A model generated the notes under the pieces. It had not been told where the DNA came from. It did no database searches and saw only the letters and a program-made list of their open reading frames with translations. From Mytilus trossulus (lineage: Eukaryota; Mollusca; Bivalvia; Mytilida; Mytilidae), in assembly GCF_036588685.1 (NCBI RefSeq), contig NC_086386.1, positions 21,844,931 through 21,908,930 of the forward strand: a stretch of 64,000 nucleotides of DNA, in the 5' to 3' direction. This document shows, piece by piece, positions 15,001-26,739 of the stretch. The position numbers and the translations under genes were made by a program. Position 1 is the first letter of the stretch, and each line of letters begins with the position of its first letter.

Positions 15001-16416
15001 CCTTGCTTGGACAGTTCAACATTAGCCTACTAAAAATATCGATTTGATATTGATAATACAATATTCTCCCGCTTAAACATGTCAACTAATCAAAACACGG
15101 TTGAATACAAATGCTATTTAGACAACAGAAACACATAATGACAGCTTTTTTGTCGGTAAGGATGTAATATCCTTAAACAAGTGCATCTTTTACAGCAAAA
15201 TTTTAAAACTAAATACTTATATCTATGCAAGAATCAAACAAAGGTTTTGAAGTAATTTATTAAACTAATAATTTGCTAGTGATATATGAACTATGTTCAT
15301 TGCAATCCAACATCCACTACAGACACGTGCATCCTGAACGAGTTGTAATATCGTGTATATACTCCGTTATATAGGGCTTGTCTTAAAAATAGAATACGTG
15401 TTTAGATAATTTTAAATATTGCTATTGCATATACATTCTAAAAAAAATATCCTTAAAGGGGCACTAGCTACGTTATATATAAAAAATCAAAAGTATGATT
15501 GTTTTTGTTCAATCATTAATGAGAGTGAAATAATGAAATAATAATTTACTTTTACAACTAAAATGGTTCAATTTTGTCAAATTAAGTTAATAAACATTGA
15601 TACTGAATTATTCACTTGCAAGTGAATAACTTGACCTCATTAAATTCGTATTCATACGAACTCCAATTTAACCCCGTAGAAAGAGATAGAATAACGCATG
15701 CATTGTCCGTGTATGGGTATTTAAAGGAAAAGAATGTCAACATTGAAAATGAAAGAAGGACGAAAGATACCAAAATGACAGTCAAACTCATAAATTGAAA
15801 ATAAACTGACAACGCCATGGCTAAATATGAAATCGACAAACAGACAAACAATAATATACATGACACAACATATAAAATTTAAAAAAAACCCAGCGCGAAT
15901 CTAAAATTCACATGACACGAAGCTACATCTTATTGAGACCTTGTCCTGTCATTGGTTTATTTTATACTTTCGATAGTTTAGAAAAATGATTTATATTGTT
16001 ATAAATGAAATATGAGTATTTGAGTCAAATCAGTTTATATGAATTTGGCAGGTAGTGCCCCTTTAAAATTACATCGTACAAAAAGTCATATTTTTGGTAT
16101 TATTCAGTCAACTTTTCTGTTTTACTTCTTTAATTCCTAGATATGCATGGAATGAGTTGCAATGAATTTGTTGACACAAGACTAAACCAAGAGATGTAAG
16201 AATAAAGTAAAATAGCATTTCATCGCTATAACAATAAAGGTGTTTATTGAATTATTTATTGTAATTAGTTTGCAAACCTGTAATTTTTAATTAAATGAAC
16301 TTGGACCGTTTAATGTTCGCAAACAAGGTTGATTTTTATGTTCACTTACCCGATGCTGGATAAACAAAACTACAGAAAGAAAAAAGCCCGATTAGTAACA
16401 CTAAACTGTCCTCCAT
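2763..16416 (-). CDS. Gene A: six-Cys single-span membrane protein, LPxY tail
   Basis: Seven exons join in frame to 942 nt (313 aa): 16416-16350, 11273-11126, 7409-7305, 6181-6056, 4248-4180, 3900-3731 and 3019-2763. All junctions are GT-AG. In order the protein has a signal peptide (about residues 1-22); a luminal domain with six cysteines spaced C-x10-C-x5-CC-x7-C-x9-C; a long Thr/Arg/Tyr stalk on three exons, two of which are duplicates; a membrane span (GIPLAVVIACFATVVL) followed by KKKC; and a tail with PEYD and LPTYEEA. This plan matches Shisa-like / six-Cys single-span adaptors (known for the family), so a role as a membrane adaptor recruiting WW or HECT-ligase proteins is inferred. 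It is the most divergent member of the array: the tail lacks the PPAYEDII modules and the GLYxDNGN start of B, C and D. Large introns carry repeats, including the element pair at 4.6 and 9.5 kb and a reverse transcriptase relic. Confidence 0.8.
3384..3401. repeat. Poly-C run in gene A intron
   Basis: Eighteen consecutive C on the plus strand followed by an A-rich stretch. Length from a draft assembly may be unreliable. Confidence 0.9.
3731..3900 (-). CDS. Gene A exon 5: membrane span and basic stop-transfer
   Basis: 170 nt, phase 2 in and phase 1 out, acceptor TTGTAG, donor GTAAGT. Encodes GIPLAVVIACFATVVL then KKKC, followed by a hydrophilic segment ending PEYDNA. Confidence 0.8.
4180..4248 (-). 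CDS. Gene A exon 4: juxtamembrane stalk
   Basis: 69 nt, phase 2-2, acceptor TTTTCAG, donor GTGAGT. Ser/Thr-rich (TTISSTHSTYSD). Equivalent in position and phase to the single stalk exon of B and C. Confidence 0.7.
4607..5285 (+). mobile_element. Non-autonomous element, copy 1, with 3' hairpin
   Basis: Similar over most of its length to 9527-10160. Shared order: atttatcatat start, short repeats of the type ccctttatcgcata, T-run, two or three gtgacgtcacgaacgtca-like units, then a hairpin at 5147-5282 whose arms read aatacatggcaaaatccgta and its reverse complement. No coding capacity. Sits in the intron between gene A exons 4 and 3b. Confidence 0.75.
6056..6181 (-). CDS. Gene A exon 3b: stalk (duplicate 2)
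   Basis: 126 nt, phase 2-2, acceptor TTCAG, donor GTGAGT. Begins TTRPTTTVY and carries an Arg/Tyr/Gln run (RYRSRQRYRQGYRQRHR). Because it is symmetric, inclusion or skipping keeps the frame. Confidence 0.75.
7305..7409 (-). CDS. Gene A exon 3a: stalk (duplicate 1)
   Basis: 105 nt, phase 2-2, acceptor TGCAG, donor GTGAGT. Begins TTRPTTSVYRNRYRHRYR. Clearly a duplicate of the next exon (6056-6181); both begin CACAACAAGACC. Confidence 0.75.
7840..8075 (+). repeat. Interspersed repeat R1, copy 1
   Basis: About 230 bp sharing tgtaaatataacggaatttg, ttctacatttgaaaatgcct and ttttgccatgtgattaggga with copies at 27.7, 35.6 and (inverted) 60.3 kb. No ORF. Confidence 0.8.
8249..8405. mobile_element. 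Hairpin (fold-back) MITE-like element
   Basis: Two arms of about 65 bp (aaataattgatgcaagctat and onward) form a long inverted repeat around a short loop. A related, shorter copy is at 57330-57417 in a gene D intron. Non-coding. Confidence 0.8.
9527..10160 (+). mobile_element. Non-autonomous element, copy 2, with 3' hairpin
   Basis: Second copy of the 4607-5285 element, with the hairpin at about 10020-10155. Lies in the intron between gene A exons 3a and 2. The short open frame inside is the hairpin read through, not a gene. Confidence 0.75.
11126..11273 (-). CDS. Gene A exon 2: cysteine-rich luminal domain
   Basis: 148 nt, entered in phase 1 and left in phase 2, with an ACAG acceptor and a GTATGT donor. 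Contains all six cysteines, including TYYCKYNTECC and WYC, aligning residue for residue in spacing with exon 2 of gene B up to the fifth cysteine. Confidence 0.8.
13150..14580 (-). pseudogene. Reverse transcriptase retroelement relic with 3' tail
   Basis: Read on the minus strand from about 14580 to 13150. Coding fragments contain YDKRDDFSFPIVNF and IPAAPAYEVYI, the same family as the open frame at 42273-42881, and an upstream piece with LMGFPSAPKNLFFKLL. Stops and frameshifts break it throughout. The 13150-13390 end is a non-coding tail (R4) that recurs alone elsewhere. The polypeptide region resembles the C-terminal part of a Penelope-like reverse transcriptase, but that assignment is tentative. 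It lies in gene A intron 1, in the same orientation as the gene. Confidence 0.65.
15453..16066. mobile_element. TIR element with nested repeat tail
   Basis: Ends are inverted repeats beginning TTAAAGGGGCACTA. A copy of tail repeat R4 lies inside at about 15745-15880, so one element appears nested in another. No transposase. A small palindrome attattcacttgcaagtgaat is at about 15608. Located in gene A intron 1. Confidence 0.65.
16350..16416 (-). CDS. Gene A exon 1: signal peptide
   Basis: Starts ATGGAGGAC and encodes 22 residues with a hydrophobic core (LVLLIGLFSFCSFVYPAS), then a GTAAGT donor in phase 1. The MEx start and phase match exon 1 of genes B and C, which supports the start choice. 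Confidence 0.8.
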
Positions 16417-17723
16417 AGCTCTAACAACTGTAATGTGAATTAAGGAAGTTATTGGGGTGGGAATTGCCACTTTTCGTTTCAATTGGGACACTCACATAAT
16501 GTCATTTATTCCTAAATATAGAAATAAAGTAACTGTGATGTTTGAGTGAAAATTTCTTCAAACCAAATTACACAATAAGCGACGAAAAACAACATTAGTG
16601 TGTGTGCAAAAAAGGAAGGAGTGACCTATGGGATGTGCGTAAACAATCTTATATTCAGTAACCAGTGTAGCTTTTCATAAATACATTGTTAAAAATTGTT
16701 CATGTAGATTTCCATTCAAAGATTAACTGAAAAATCCCAGATCTGCATGAAAAAAACACCAATGATTTTTAAATTGTCCGTGTTTTTGTAATGTATTCAA
16801 TATTTGAAAGAAAATATTCTTCTTTTGTGTGTACATACTACATGTATTATTCATTTTTAAAACTATCTTATTTTGTGTCCTATAAATTTGTATAACTTCA
16901 CAAATGTGGAAAGTTTCTCACGTTTGACCAAAAATATTTATCTTATTTTATTAACAGATTTTGTTGCTGCACAAGGTATATTTGGAAATTAAAAAAAAAA
17001 TACTATTTAACTTAACAGATGGCCAATTGGGAAATACACTTATATTTCAGTAAATTTATAACATGGTTAAACTGTAAAACATTAAAATCCCATCGCAAAA
17101 ATGTTATAAAATGGCAATATAGCCTAAACCTTTCAATCACCGGATGCGAAATGACATAACCGTCACCACGGGTGTCAAATGAGAATCAGGATATTCTTAC
17201 CATTCCGGATCACCTGAAATTTAACCCAGTTTTGTTTTACTTAAACTAGTACGTTATAGATTGATTGATTTGGTAAATATCCAGTTGCAAACATTACTCG
17301 CTTCTTTAATAATAACAGCAGCATGATTACCTAATATTAAAGTGAATACTGTTTTTTAAAGAGAACAGCGTGTTGGTTTTGTTTTATTAGTAAGACAGGT
17401 ATTTAGCGTTCTACATATAGTTGACAAGTGCACAAAACAATTGCAATCCCAACCGAATACATGGGGAATTAAAGTCGATCAGTGTTTCCTCAACAGCATT
17501 CCGCTGCTTAGCTTTCAATTAGCTTTAAATATAGTAATATTACAATTCTAATGGATTAACTGAACAATTCAAAATAGGACCAACTTCCCCTATATGTGTT
17601 TCTCTAACCTGTAAATAATTTTATCGCTATTTTGTGCATTTTTCCTTAGATCTTTTTTTGTCATAATTATTCATATCATGGTACTCGCTTGAGATGAAAA
17701 ATTATCGCTAGAAACTAAGGCGG

Positions 17724-17794
17724 CATCTCAACTCGATTGCTTGTCTTGCTTTCGCAGTACCGGCTCAAGCGAGAAAAGCAAACTCGTTGAGATG
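17724..17794. repeat. Imperfect hairpin
   Basis: Arms start catctcaac and end gttgagatg, with a GC-richer loop. Probably a small fold-back element. Confidence 0.55.
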
Positions 17795-19079
17795 ATCAAC
17801 GAAAATCTATAATTACATTCTGCTGGAATTTGAATATAATTTAAGTCTACATCATATAAAATTTACTTTGAAAAAAGATGTCTAAACAGTTTGTAAAATG
17901 TACAATTGTAAGAAAGACAATATACTGACATAACACTATGCTAGTGTGAATATAGTTACATATCGAAAGTATATATTTTGATAATGGCCCTATATGTTAT
18001 ATCATAGGGAAAATTTTGGATTGTGTCCTCTACTCGTAAATATATGAAGTAACAAGTGAAATTTAAAAACAAAACAAACTAATTCAAATGATATAGCCAC
18101 GATAAACCTTTTTTTGTTTTAGAATGCTGCTACATAGAAATAGTACTAACGCCGTCAGTATCCCTTTTCTACAATTGATCATTTATTTCAGGGCCATAAA
18201 ATAATCAATTATTATAAAAGTTATTTGTGCTGATATGAAGCTTTGGAGAATTTATAAAAAAAAATACATGATGTTTCTTTTATGCGCAAAAATGATGCAA
18301 GATTAGCAGACCATCATATAATATTAAATACGGAGATGTGCTATAATTTGCAATATGACCTTCAACAATTGGAAAATGAATACATACCTTATCATCAGCT
18401 ATAAATTAATTGAGTCAGGTTTGCAGAAATCAAATCCTGAAAAATGTACATTTAGACAAAATAAAAAAATGAATATATTCGAATGAAACATCAGGTTGAA
18501 TCACTATACGTTATAAACATAAGATGAATTGATGTATGTACTAATGTGTTATAGAAATATTCTCAGTATGCATTTTCTCGTTCTTCAGAAGGATAATTCG
18601 ACAGTGTTATTCGTTTGCCTTTTTAAATTCACAGTATACAGATCGTCTCAGTATGAAGAGTACGACTCTCTGTGCACATAAGTGAGACCATATAAAAATA
18701 ACTCATATCTCAGGTGAAACTATAATGCATCTTTTCAGAATCTTCCAACTATTTTGTTTTATTAGTTGTATCGTCCCTATTGACCATCTCCGCACGAAAA
18801 ACATACCAATTTGTAATGTGAAATGACTAAAACACTCTAAAAGATTCTATTGACCAGTTGTAGGAATGTACAAATATAAAAAGTGAAAGCTATGGGTGAC
18901 AAAATACACTAGGGTAAGAGGAGTCAAATTATCAGAAGGGATCATAAAATATTCACCAAATTCACCTAAGATCAATTTTGATTGAGGGTGTTTGATCCTA
19001 AGTTTCACAATATGTTCTTATCTTTTCCACAATAACTACAGATTGATAGCTTGGTCTCAACCATTTCAGTATCGAAGGA

Positions 19080-19300
19080 CTAACGAAAGAGGAGCGAAAG
19101 ATATCAGAGTGACATTCAAACTCATAGATAAAAAATAAACTGATAAAACCATGGCTACAGAAGAGAGAGACACACCGACAATTAAGAGTACACAAAACAC
19201 AACATAGAAAAATAAAGATTAAGCAGCACGAAGTCCACCAAACACTAGGAATGTTCTCAGGTCCTCCGCAAGGTTTAACAGAAATTGCTACACATGTGTT
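19080..19300 (-). repeat. Solo retroelement tail R4
   Basis: Shares gcgaaagatatcagag, aaataaactga, ccatggct and aacacaacatagaaaaataa with the tail of the 13.2 kb relic. Likely a strongly 5'-truncated copy. Contains no coding frame of note. Confidence 0.65.
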
Positions 19301-21489
19301 GACCTGATTTGGCATTCGGAAACTATACAATGTATATTTTTCTCAACAGCGGTATCAATCAAATAGGAAAAAATTAATGTTACACTTTTTAAAAAGCATA
19401 TGTAAGAAGGGGTCTTTGTGACCTTCATTAAGGACGTTTAAACCGAAGTTAGTAAATAAAATAATATATAATACCATCATGAATGAGCTGAAGAATAACT
19501 AAGAGGGAGAAAAAATATGGAGAATTTATTTTAAGTTTAAATTGACTGATTAATTTGAATATAAAAAAATGCAGATGTGAAACCCAGTTCCTTAAAAAAA
19601 TTATATAGTGAACTAGATACCGTTCATATAAGAACGGCTATTTGAAATCAGAGCAACCTAAATACATACAAATGCATGATATCGTTGTGTATTCAACGTT
19701 TTAAAACAGACTTTTAACCACGTACCGTTGTTTTGTGAATTTTGTCTATTCCCTGTGATTAAACAACAATGTTGTCCTGTAACAACAAAAAAAGTTGGGA
19801 TCAAAAACAAATATCCAAGAATAACCAATTTTCTAATTTACAATATGAACCAGGCTTGCAGCTTGCAAGTATTTTACCTACCGCCGACGATATCAAAGCT
19901 GTTGTTAGGTAGAAAACTTTTGTTACATATGACAATGCTTTGAAAGTAAAAAAAAAACTAAATATACAGTTGATAAAGATTTGTTGTTGTGTCATTTGGA
20001 ACAACTGCTATGTGACCCTTCAGATTTATGTGAGGATGTATTTGATATGGTTGAAAATATATCATTTTGACATTATATGGTTTACAATAGACCTGTTCGA
20101 TAATAAAATCATGGAACACATGCTGTCATCGAATGCTGTTCAATTTATTTTTTAAAATCTTTTGAATATTTTGTTTGTTAATGGCAGTTTCTCTCTGATA
20201 TGCTGACCTAAGGTTTGGTTATCGCCCTTCCATTAAATTGTGACGTAACAGATCTTAATACTAGTAATTATTTGACAATCTATTATTTAACTGAGTGTTA
20301 ACTTTACGATTTCAAAGTGGTGATGCTAACGAAGGAATACTTATCGATGGCGAATATTTATTGTGTTGTGGTCGCTTTACTGTTGAACATATATTTGTTT
20401 TGCTTGACTTTATTACACACATTCCTCAACAGAAAAAATCATATGTCACAGTCGTCGATATTCGTTAGGCATTCAGTAAGGTTTTTAGGATGAATATATA
20501 TTGATGGATATTGATAACAGTTGTTAAAATATCAATACATATATAAATTATTCAGTTATGTTTGGAGACGATTCCACCGCCCTGTTTGCACAAAATGCTT
20601 CTTTTTTAGAAACATTACAATTTCCTTAAAACACCTTGCATTTTTTTGTAAAAAAATGGAATATATTTGTTTTGCGACAAATATTGTCAGAAATAGTTGG
20701 CAGCCTTTTCATTAGCTTTTTTTTTTATCAGGAGCCGCAATTTCTGAATGCATATGTCTTCTAAGTTGCTATATATTATAGCTCTTGTAATCATAACGTA
20801 GGATTTAAGAAGTTAAAAGTCTCGGTTTTTTTTTGGACACTTTCAAACGAGATTTCATTGGAAATAGTCACATTTGTTTTGTTCAACAACATAATAGAGT
20901 CATACAGGTTGTTTTGGACATAAGATATGCTGGAATTGCATTATGAAAATAATAAAATTAGGTTCATGATTGATTCAGTCGTTTTATATGTATGTATTGG
21001 CGAAAGTATACTCATCACGGAAAATTCTGCAACTAACCTATATCAAACTATAAAGATTCGGTTGCATATTTTTCAAGATGCTATCTAATATTGTATATGA
21101 TATTATAGCATCCTATTATTGATGTATGAAGTTGGAAAAGAGTGATTTGTGTGTGCGCAATTTACTATACAGTTTAGGTTTAAAACATTGAGTGTATCAA
21201 TAGGACAACACATGTTTTATGTTAATCTAATTATTAATTGTAGTTCATGTACTATATATCTTCTTTATCTTGTATACTCTTATTATCATCAGTATTGATA
21301 CTATGCGTTTTTGATATGATAACATTTAGCTTGCTTCACAAAAAATAAATTCACTGTCCGAGGAAAGGGGAGGTTTGGGATCCTGCAAACATGTTCAACC
21401 CATCCACATTATGTATGCATGTGCCTGTCACATTCAATTCAGTGGTTATCATTTTTATGTGTTATATATTTGATTTTGTTAATTTTTAT

Positions 21490-21690
21490 GTACATTAACT
21501 AGGCCGTTAGTTTTCTTGTTTGAATTGTTTTACATTTGTCATTTTGCGGGCCTTTTATAGCTGACTATGTGGTATTGGTTTTTTTCGTTGTTAAAGTCAC
21601 TACCGTGACCTATAATTTGTAATTACTGTGTTATTTTGTCTCTTGTTGTGAGTTGTCTTATTGCCAATCATACAAGATCTTCTTTTTGTA
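21490..21690 (-). repeat. Interspersed repeat R2 (inverted)
   Basis: Reverse-complement copy of the repeat at 22483-22680 (arm pieces such as gttttacatttgtcatttt and agttgtcttattgccaatca). Abundant type in mussel DNA. Confidence 0.7.
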
Positions 21691-21929
21691 TATCCCCCAT
21701 CTATTTAAGAACAGAGTTCCGTTTTTAAGACATACTTACTTGTAATATATAACCATTAGTGAGTGTAACTACTGTTAGGACAATATTATAAGTAGTAGCA
21801 GCATACGCAGTATTTATATTTTGATTATAATTATAAAAGTAAAGAAAATTAGAAAAATACAAGAATGTGTCCAAAGTACACGGATATCCCACTCGCACTA
21901 TGTTTTCCATGTTCCATGTTCAGTGAAAT

Positions 21930-22275
21930 TTAGTAAAAAAAATCTTATTTGGCATTTAAATTAGAAAGATCATACCATAGGGAACATGTGTACTAAGTTT
22001 CAAGTTGATTGGACTTCAACTTCATCAAAAACTACATTGCATATAACCTTTAACCTTTAACCTAACCTCCCACTCTCGTTTTCTATGTTCAGATGACCTT
22101 GAAATTGGGATCAAAAGTCTAAGTTGGCTTCATCCAAAACTACCTTGACCAAAAACTTAAACCTGGAGCGGGACAGACGGATAAACAGACAGACGGACGA
22201 ACGAACGAACGAGCGAACAAACGGACGCACAGATCAGAAAACATGATGCCCCTCTTCTATCGTAGGTGGGGCATG
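21930..22275 (+). repeat. Interspersed repeat with gacggacgaacga tail
   Basis: Reads gtgtactaagtttcaagttg ... accttgaccaaaaacttaaa, then a degenerate ACGG/ACGA run and ccctcttctatcgtaggtgg. I recognise this as a common bivalve repeat. It replaces the place where the relic E tail exon would be expected. Confidence 0.6.
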
Positions 22276-22482
22276 AAAACAATGATAAGAAAGTTAATTT
22301 TATTTAAGTTAATGACTTTAATAAACAGCCAACGTATGTAAAAACAAACGGAATATATCCTGTTGTTTTGAATATGCAATAAGAGCAGCGGGATTCTCAT
22401 TTCCGTGGTGCGAACCTGATATTACAATGTTAATTGTTATTATTTAGACTACTGGGTACTATATTATACTAACATGCCATAT

Positions 22483-22680
22483 ATAAAAAAGAAGATGGGG
22501 TATGATTGCCAATGAGACAACTGTCCACAAGAGACCAGAATGACACAGACATTAACAAGTAAAGGTAACCATACGGCCTTCAAAAATTAGCAAAGCCCAT
22601 ACCGCATAGTCAGCTATAAAAGGCCCAGATATGACAATGTAAAACAATTCAAACGAGAAAACTAACTGCCTTATTTAAAT
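22483..22680 (+). repeat. Interspersed repeat R2
   Basis: Contains tatgattgccaatgagacaa and a run of shared segments through aaacgagaaaactaac. Other copies: 44584-44780, about 55165-55350 (diverged), and 21490-21690 inverted. Confidence 0.8.
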
Positions 22681-22846
22681 TTTTAAAAAAGAACGAAAAA
22701 CAAATATGTAACACATGAACAAACGACAATCACTGAATTACAGGCTCCTGACTTGGGTCAGGCACATACATAAATAATGTGGCGGGGTTAAAAATGTTAG
22801 TTGGACTTATTTTATGAAGTATTTCGTTCTTCCACTAAGTCTCTTT

Positions 22847-23600
22847 GGCCTACTTCGATTCGTCCAACTCGGGTTAGTAGAGTCTGTCGAGTTTACTCGA
22901 CTGACAACCGAACCCCCCGAGTTTGACCTTTTGAACCTACCCGAGTTAACTCGGCATCAACCCTGGGTCGGGGCAGGTTTTGTCGAGTTTCAAGATGGCG
23001 TCAAGTAGTTGCAACAAATAAAAGTGATACAAATAAACTGGTATTTGACAAAATACAGCCGAAGAAAAAAGCTGGCAAGGGGAATTTATTATTGCCTGTA
23101 TTTCGGAAACAGCCAATATTGTTCATGTGTAGATTTGGTCCTCAAATCTCTTCAACTTCGTACTTTATTTGACCTTTTATAACAAAAAAATGATTCGAGC
23201 GTCACTGATGAATATTTTGTAGACGAAACGCGAGTCTGGCGTAAATATTAAATTTTATTCCTGGTATCTTTGACGTGATTATTATCAGCTGTCGGTGGTG
23301 GTTAGAAATAAAATAGAAATTAATTGTTTTTCTTTGATCGATTTGTTTTCAATTTTTTTAACTCACAAACAAACTATTTTTCAAAAGCAAACAGGATCAG
23401 AACTCTTCTTTGTGAAACACTGTGTTATATATTTTTATTTTAATGCTCAGCAAAAAAACAAAATTTTCACCTCCATTATAGATTATAATAGTCAACTCGA
23501 TGGAAGAGTTTTGACTTCGATTCGGAACGGTTGCGCACATGCGCATTAACACTGACATTTCAACTAGAGTTAACCCGAGTTTGGCGAATCGAAGTAGGCC
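22847..23600. mobile_element. TIR element with nested repeat R3
   Basis: Ends match as inverted repeats of about 30 bp (ggcctacttcgattcg). The left half contains several copies of gagtt/aactcg short palindromes. A copy of repeat R3 (gtagacgaaacgcgagtctg) is inserted at 23195-23275. No transposase frame. Confidence 0.65.
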
Positions 23601-25329
23601 TTTGAAACTGTACTTGGGTTTAATTGAATACTGATAGACTTGTGTCTCCTATTATTTATTTTTGCCTTTAAATTTTCAGATGTATTGTTCATCTTCCAGT
23701 TTGTTACCGAATTCACGTAAAAAAACGTACAAAAGGATCTGGTATTTAAAATAAAACTAAATTTACAAATTGTATCTGTTATAAAAGTATTCGGAAAAAT
23801 AGAAAAACTTGAAGTAACACATAAAGGAGTAAGTTCGATAAGGGCCATGTGAGGATATTATATAGAACTATTTCTGTAAAAGAAATATGTAGCGCTCATT
23901 TTTACATCCCGAATTGCAATAAGGTCAAACAAAGGAATATTAACAAAATTTGACAAAATTAGCCATATTTCAGCCAAAATTTAGGACCATGAAACATAAA
24001 GCGCAGACATCGACAAAATAAATATTCAAGTATATTAAAAACATCATTTTCAAAGTTCTTTTTTGTTGATGTATGCGCTTTATGTTTCCTGTCCATTAAC
24101 AATGATAATTTAGTGATTTTCGTTGATCCGTCATTGAAAATCAAAACGAGTACTATTTGTGACGTCATGAATAAAATACAGGAACATGAATTGTCAACAA
24201 AAAGACTCATTTGGTATCTAGTCACTATATTAGCTATGATCCGATGTAATATTGGTAAAAAGAAAAACTTGAATTGAGGCTAGATAAGGAGTCATTTTAG
24301 GGCCTTATCGAACCTACTAATATATATTAAAAGATCCAGTATGTTACTGGTTCTAATTGGTGATAGTCTTGTCATGATATAATGACATTAACGTAATCAA
24401 TATTACTGTGCTTTTATGTGCATTTTGACATTATATATCATTTCAATAAGCTCGAGGTCATTTGTTTGTATAATTCTACGTGGCGTTTATACTTTAAAAA
24501 AAACTCCTTAAAGTATGGCCAAATCCGAAAATCTGACCAATAAAACGACGCTGTTCGTTGGTAAGTTGTAAGGGCCTTGATTGTTGGGTACATCAGATAT
24601 TTTCTAGTGTTTTAGTATTATGGGTCCGTAAGTGGTGAAATATCGACAACAATACAGAAATAGTGAGATGATACATACAACAGACCATGCAATTTGTCTA
24701 AAAAAGAACAAAAATGTTTAAAACAAATTAATATTGAATTATTTTCCTGAGACCTTCATACCATAGTTACCTAATATTGTATTAATCTTTCTGGTTTATT
24801 TCATTTTTAGTGTGACACTGTATTTATACGTTTAATCATTGTCTTGTTGTGCTATATGGTATTTTTTTTCAATTTTACTCATATGCTTTGTCTAAAGAGT
24901 ATGTAATGCCATCGTTTCTTCAAAATCCAGTTGAAAATAGTAGTCTTAAGTCCAAAGTAACTTTTACAAAATAATTTAATGTTTAAAAATAAAAACCTAA
25001 GTAGGCAATTATTACTTGTTCTAATTGTTTGCTATTTTCTTACGCAATTTCAAATCTGTATCTGTATATCCAATTTCTAATCGACTTGGTCGGTTTCTGA
25101 AACCAAGATAATTATATATAAATTTACAAATAATGTGTTTTGTGAAATTAAAAAAGGAAAATGTCCGTTATTTAAATACCTATATTGTTGTTTCTGAGCG
25201 AGACTGTTTGGTTGTATATAGATTTATCTCTTTTCGAATAAAACACGCCATTACCTATTTTAGTATTTTAATAAGGTCCAGCATGATTATGATGTTTAGT
25301 TTGACTTGTATTGTGTGAAAAATTGTTAA

Positions 25330-25800
25330 TTTTTAAAATCTTACGTCACTATTTGGCGTCGTAGAGCCATTCATGTGACATGCAGTTTGTGGTGTTCTGT
25401 GCTGTCGCTAATTTTTTGAAGATGTCCGTTGTTATTCTGCAGTTTTCATGTTGTCATTTACTATTATAGTATTTATTTATAAATTTCTCTGTTCAAAGAC
25501 TAAAGTGTTCTTGTGTCGTGTGTATATTATTTCTGTCTATGTTTTTAACATTAACTTATAATATGTATGAGCGGGAGTTTCGACTATCCTTAAACCAGGT
25601 TCAACCGACCATTGTTTGTCAATGTCCTGTACGAAGTCAGTTGTTATCAAATAGTCCGTTTCTATGTATGTTGGTGTTTATTTGTGTTTGCAGTTGAGTG
25701 ATTTTATTGTTCCGTTGTTTGCCTATTGTAGATGTTGTGTCTCCTTGGTTTTAATGTGTAACCCGAACTTGTTTTCTCTTAATCAATTAAAGACCTTTTA
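25330..25800 (-). repeat. Probable diverged copy of repeat R5 (inverted)
   Basis: Pieces such as ccttaaaccaggttcaaccg resemble the reverse complement of the 28.5 kb and 53.3 kb repeat. Divergent, so the limits are approximate. Confidence 0.35.
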
Positions 25801-26739
25801 ACATCTGTATACTGCTATAGACTTTTTATTATTACTTTGGTTTCTAATGATTTATGTAACCTCAATCAAACTCCTGTCCAAAAGCAAATTGTTTAGGATA
25901 TTAGGGTTAATAATTGCAACGTTATCATCAAAGTATAAACTAAGAATCATTTTTCACTGTTTATTTCAAAACAATGTCCTTTTGCTTAAAAATGTAGTTT
26001 TTGATGCCATCGTTGGAAACTAATATATATCGTCGGCTTATTGTAGAAATTGTTTTGCTTATCATATATTTTATAAGCCATATCGTTTACAGTTCAGCTA
26101 CAAATTGCAAAGATAGAATAAAACTAGGTACATTTATTATGGAAGAGCAGAACACCTACAAGAATGTGACTCATAATTTCGCCTACGTGACATATTTGTA
26201 GTCTTGTAAACACCGGCTTCTTCTTTCAAAATAACTGATAGCCCCAAAATAGCACACTGGTGTTGGAGGTGGCTTAAACACCAATTAACCAAATGAAATA
26301 GAGATCTTGTTCTGTTAACCATTAAAAGTCTACAAATAATGTTTTTATATGATAATAGATAAAAGCTGTACGAGTTAGCTTTTATGTATAGAAACTCATT
26401 TAATGACGGTATCGACGATTTTTGAAATATTTATTTATTTGTTGATTTTGCGCTGTGGACTACGCTTGCCGTTTTAGGTTAAGTTTATTGATAAAAGATT
26501 TCAAAAATTGCGTACTAGTATTTACCATTGCAATAAAAGGTCAAAAACAACTATTCATAATGCATATGACAGTTTTAAACGTAGAATAAAATAAATATAT
26601 AGATGTTGCATCGACATTTAAATGTTCGTCTCTCTCTCGAGATTGGAAAATCAAATTATAAATGTAAACATAAAACAAATATAGAGACTACATTGATATT
26701 CAATGCCTTTTAAACGGTTTTAAATACTATAAATGGAAG

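Larger units (their letters stand above)
16417..21489. other. Intergenic region upstream of gene A
   Basis: No gene recognised. Contains an imperfect hairpin at 17724-17794, an R4 repeat at 19080-19300 and several short open frames without family features or splice partners. The proximal part just above 16416 should hold the gene A promoter; I see no clear TATA box. Confidence 0.4.
21745..26693 (-). pseudogene. Relic E: dead paralog of genes B/C/D
   Basis: Four pieces lie in the order expected for one family gene. (1) 26638-26693 matches exon 1 of B but reads ATG-TAG, and its GTAAGT donor is gone. (2) 25044-25096 matches the stalk exon of C at both splice sites but is 53 nt against 117, which breaks the frame. 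(3) 24538-24620 matches the membrane/tail exon (QQSRPLQLTNEQ, as in C) with an in-frame TGA at 24593-24595 and the donor changed to GTCAG. (4) 21745-21860 matches the 3' flanks of B and C. The cysteine-rich and tail exons were not found; repeats occupy the place of the tail. Non-functional by several independent lesions. Confidence 0.75.

Noticed and set aside
18998-19330. Minus-strand open frame of 110 codons
   Set aside because: Runs through repeat R4, whose copies elsewhere do not conserve the frame.
26001-26330. Candidate cysteine-rich exon of relic E
   Set aside because: Minus frame has a few Cys (HLQHQC, SCRCS) but spacing, phase and alignment to A or B do not fit.
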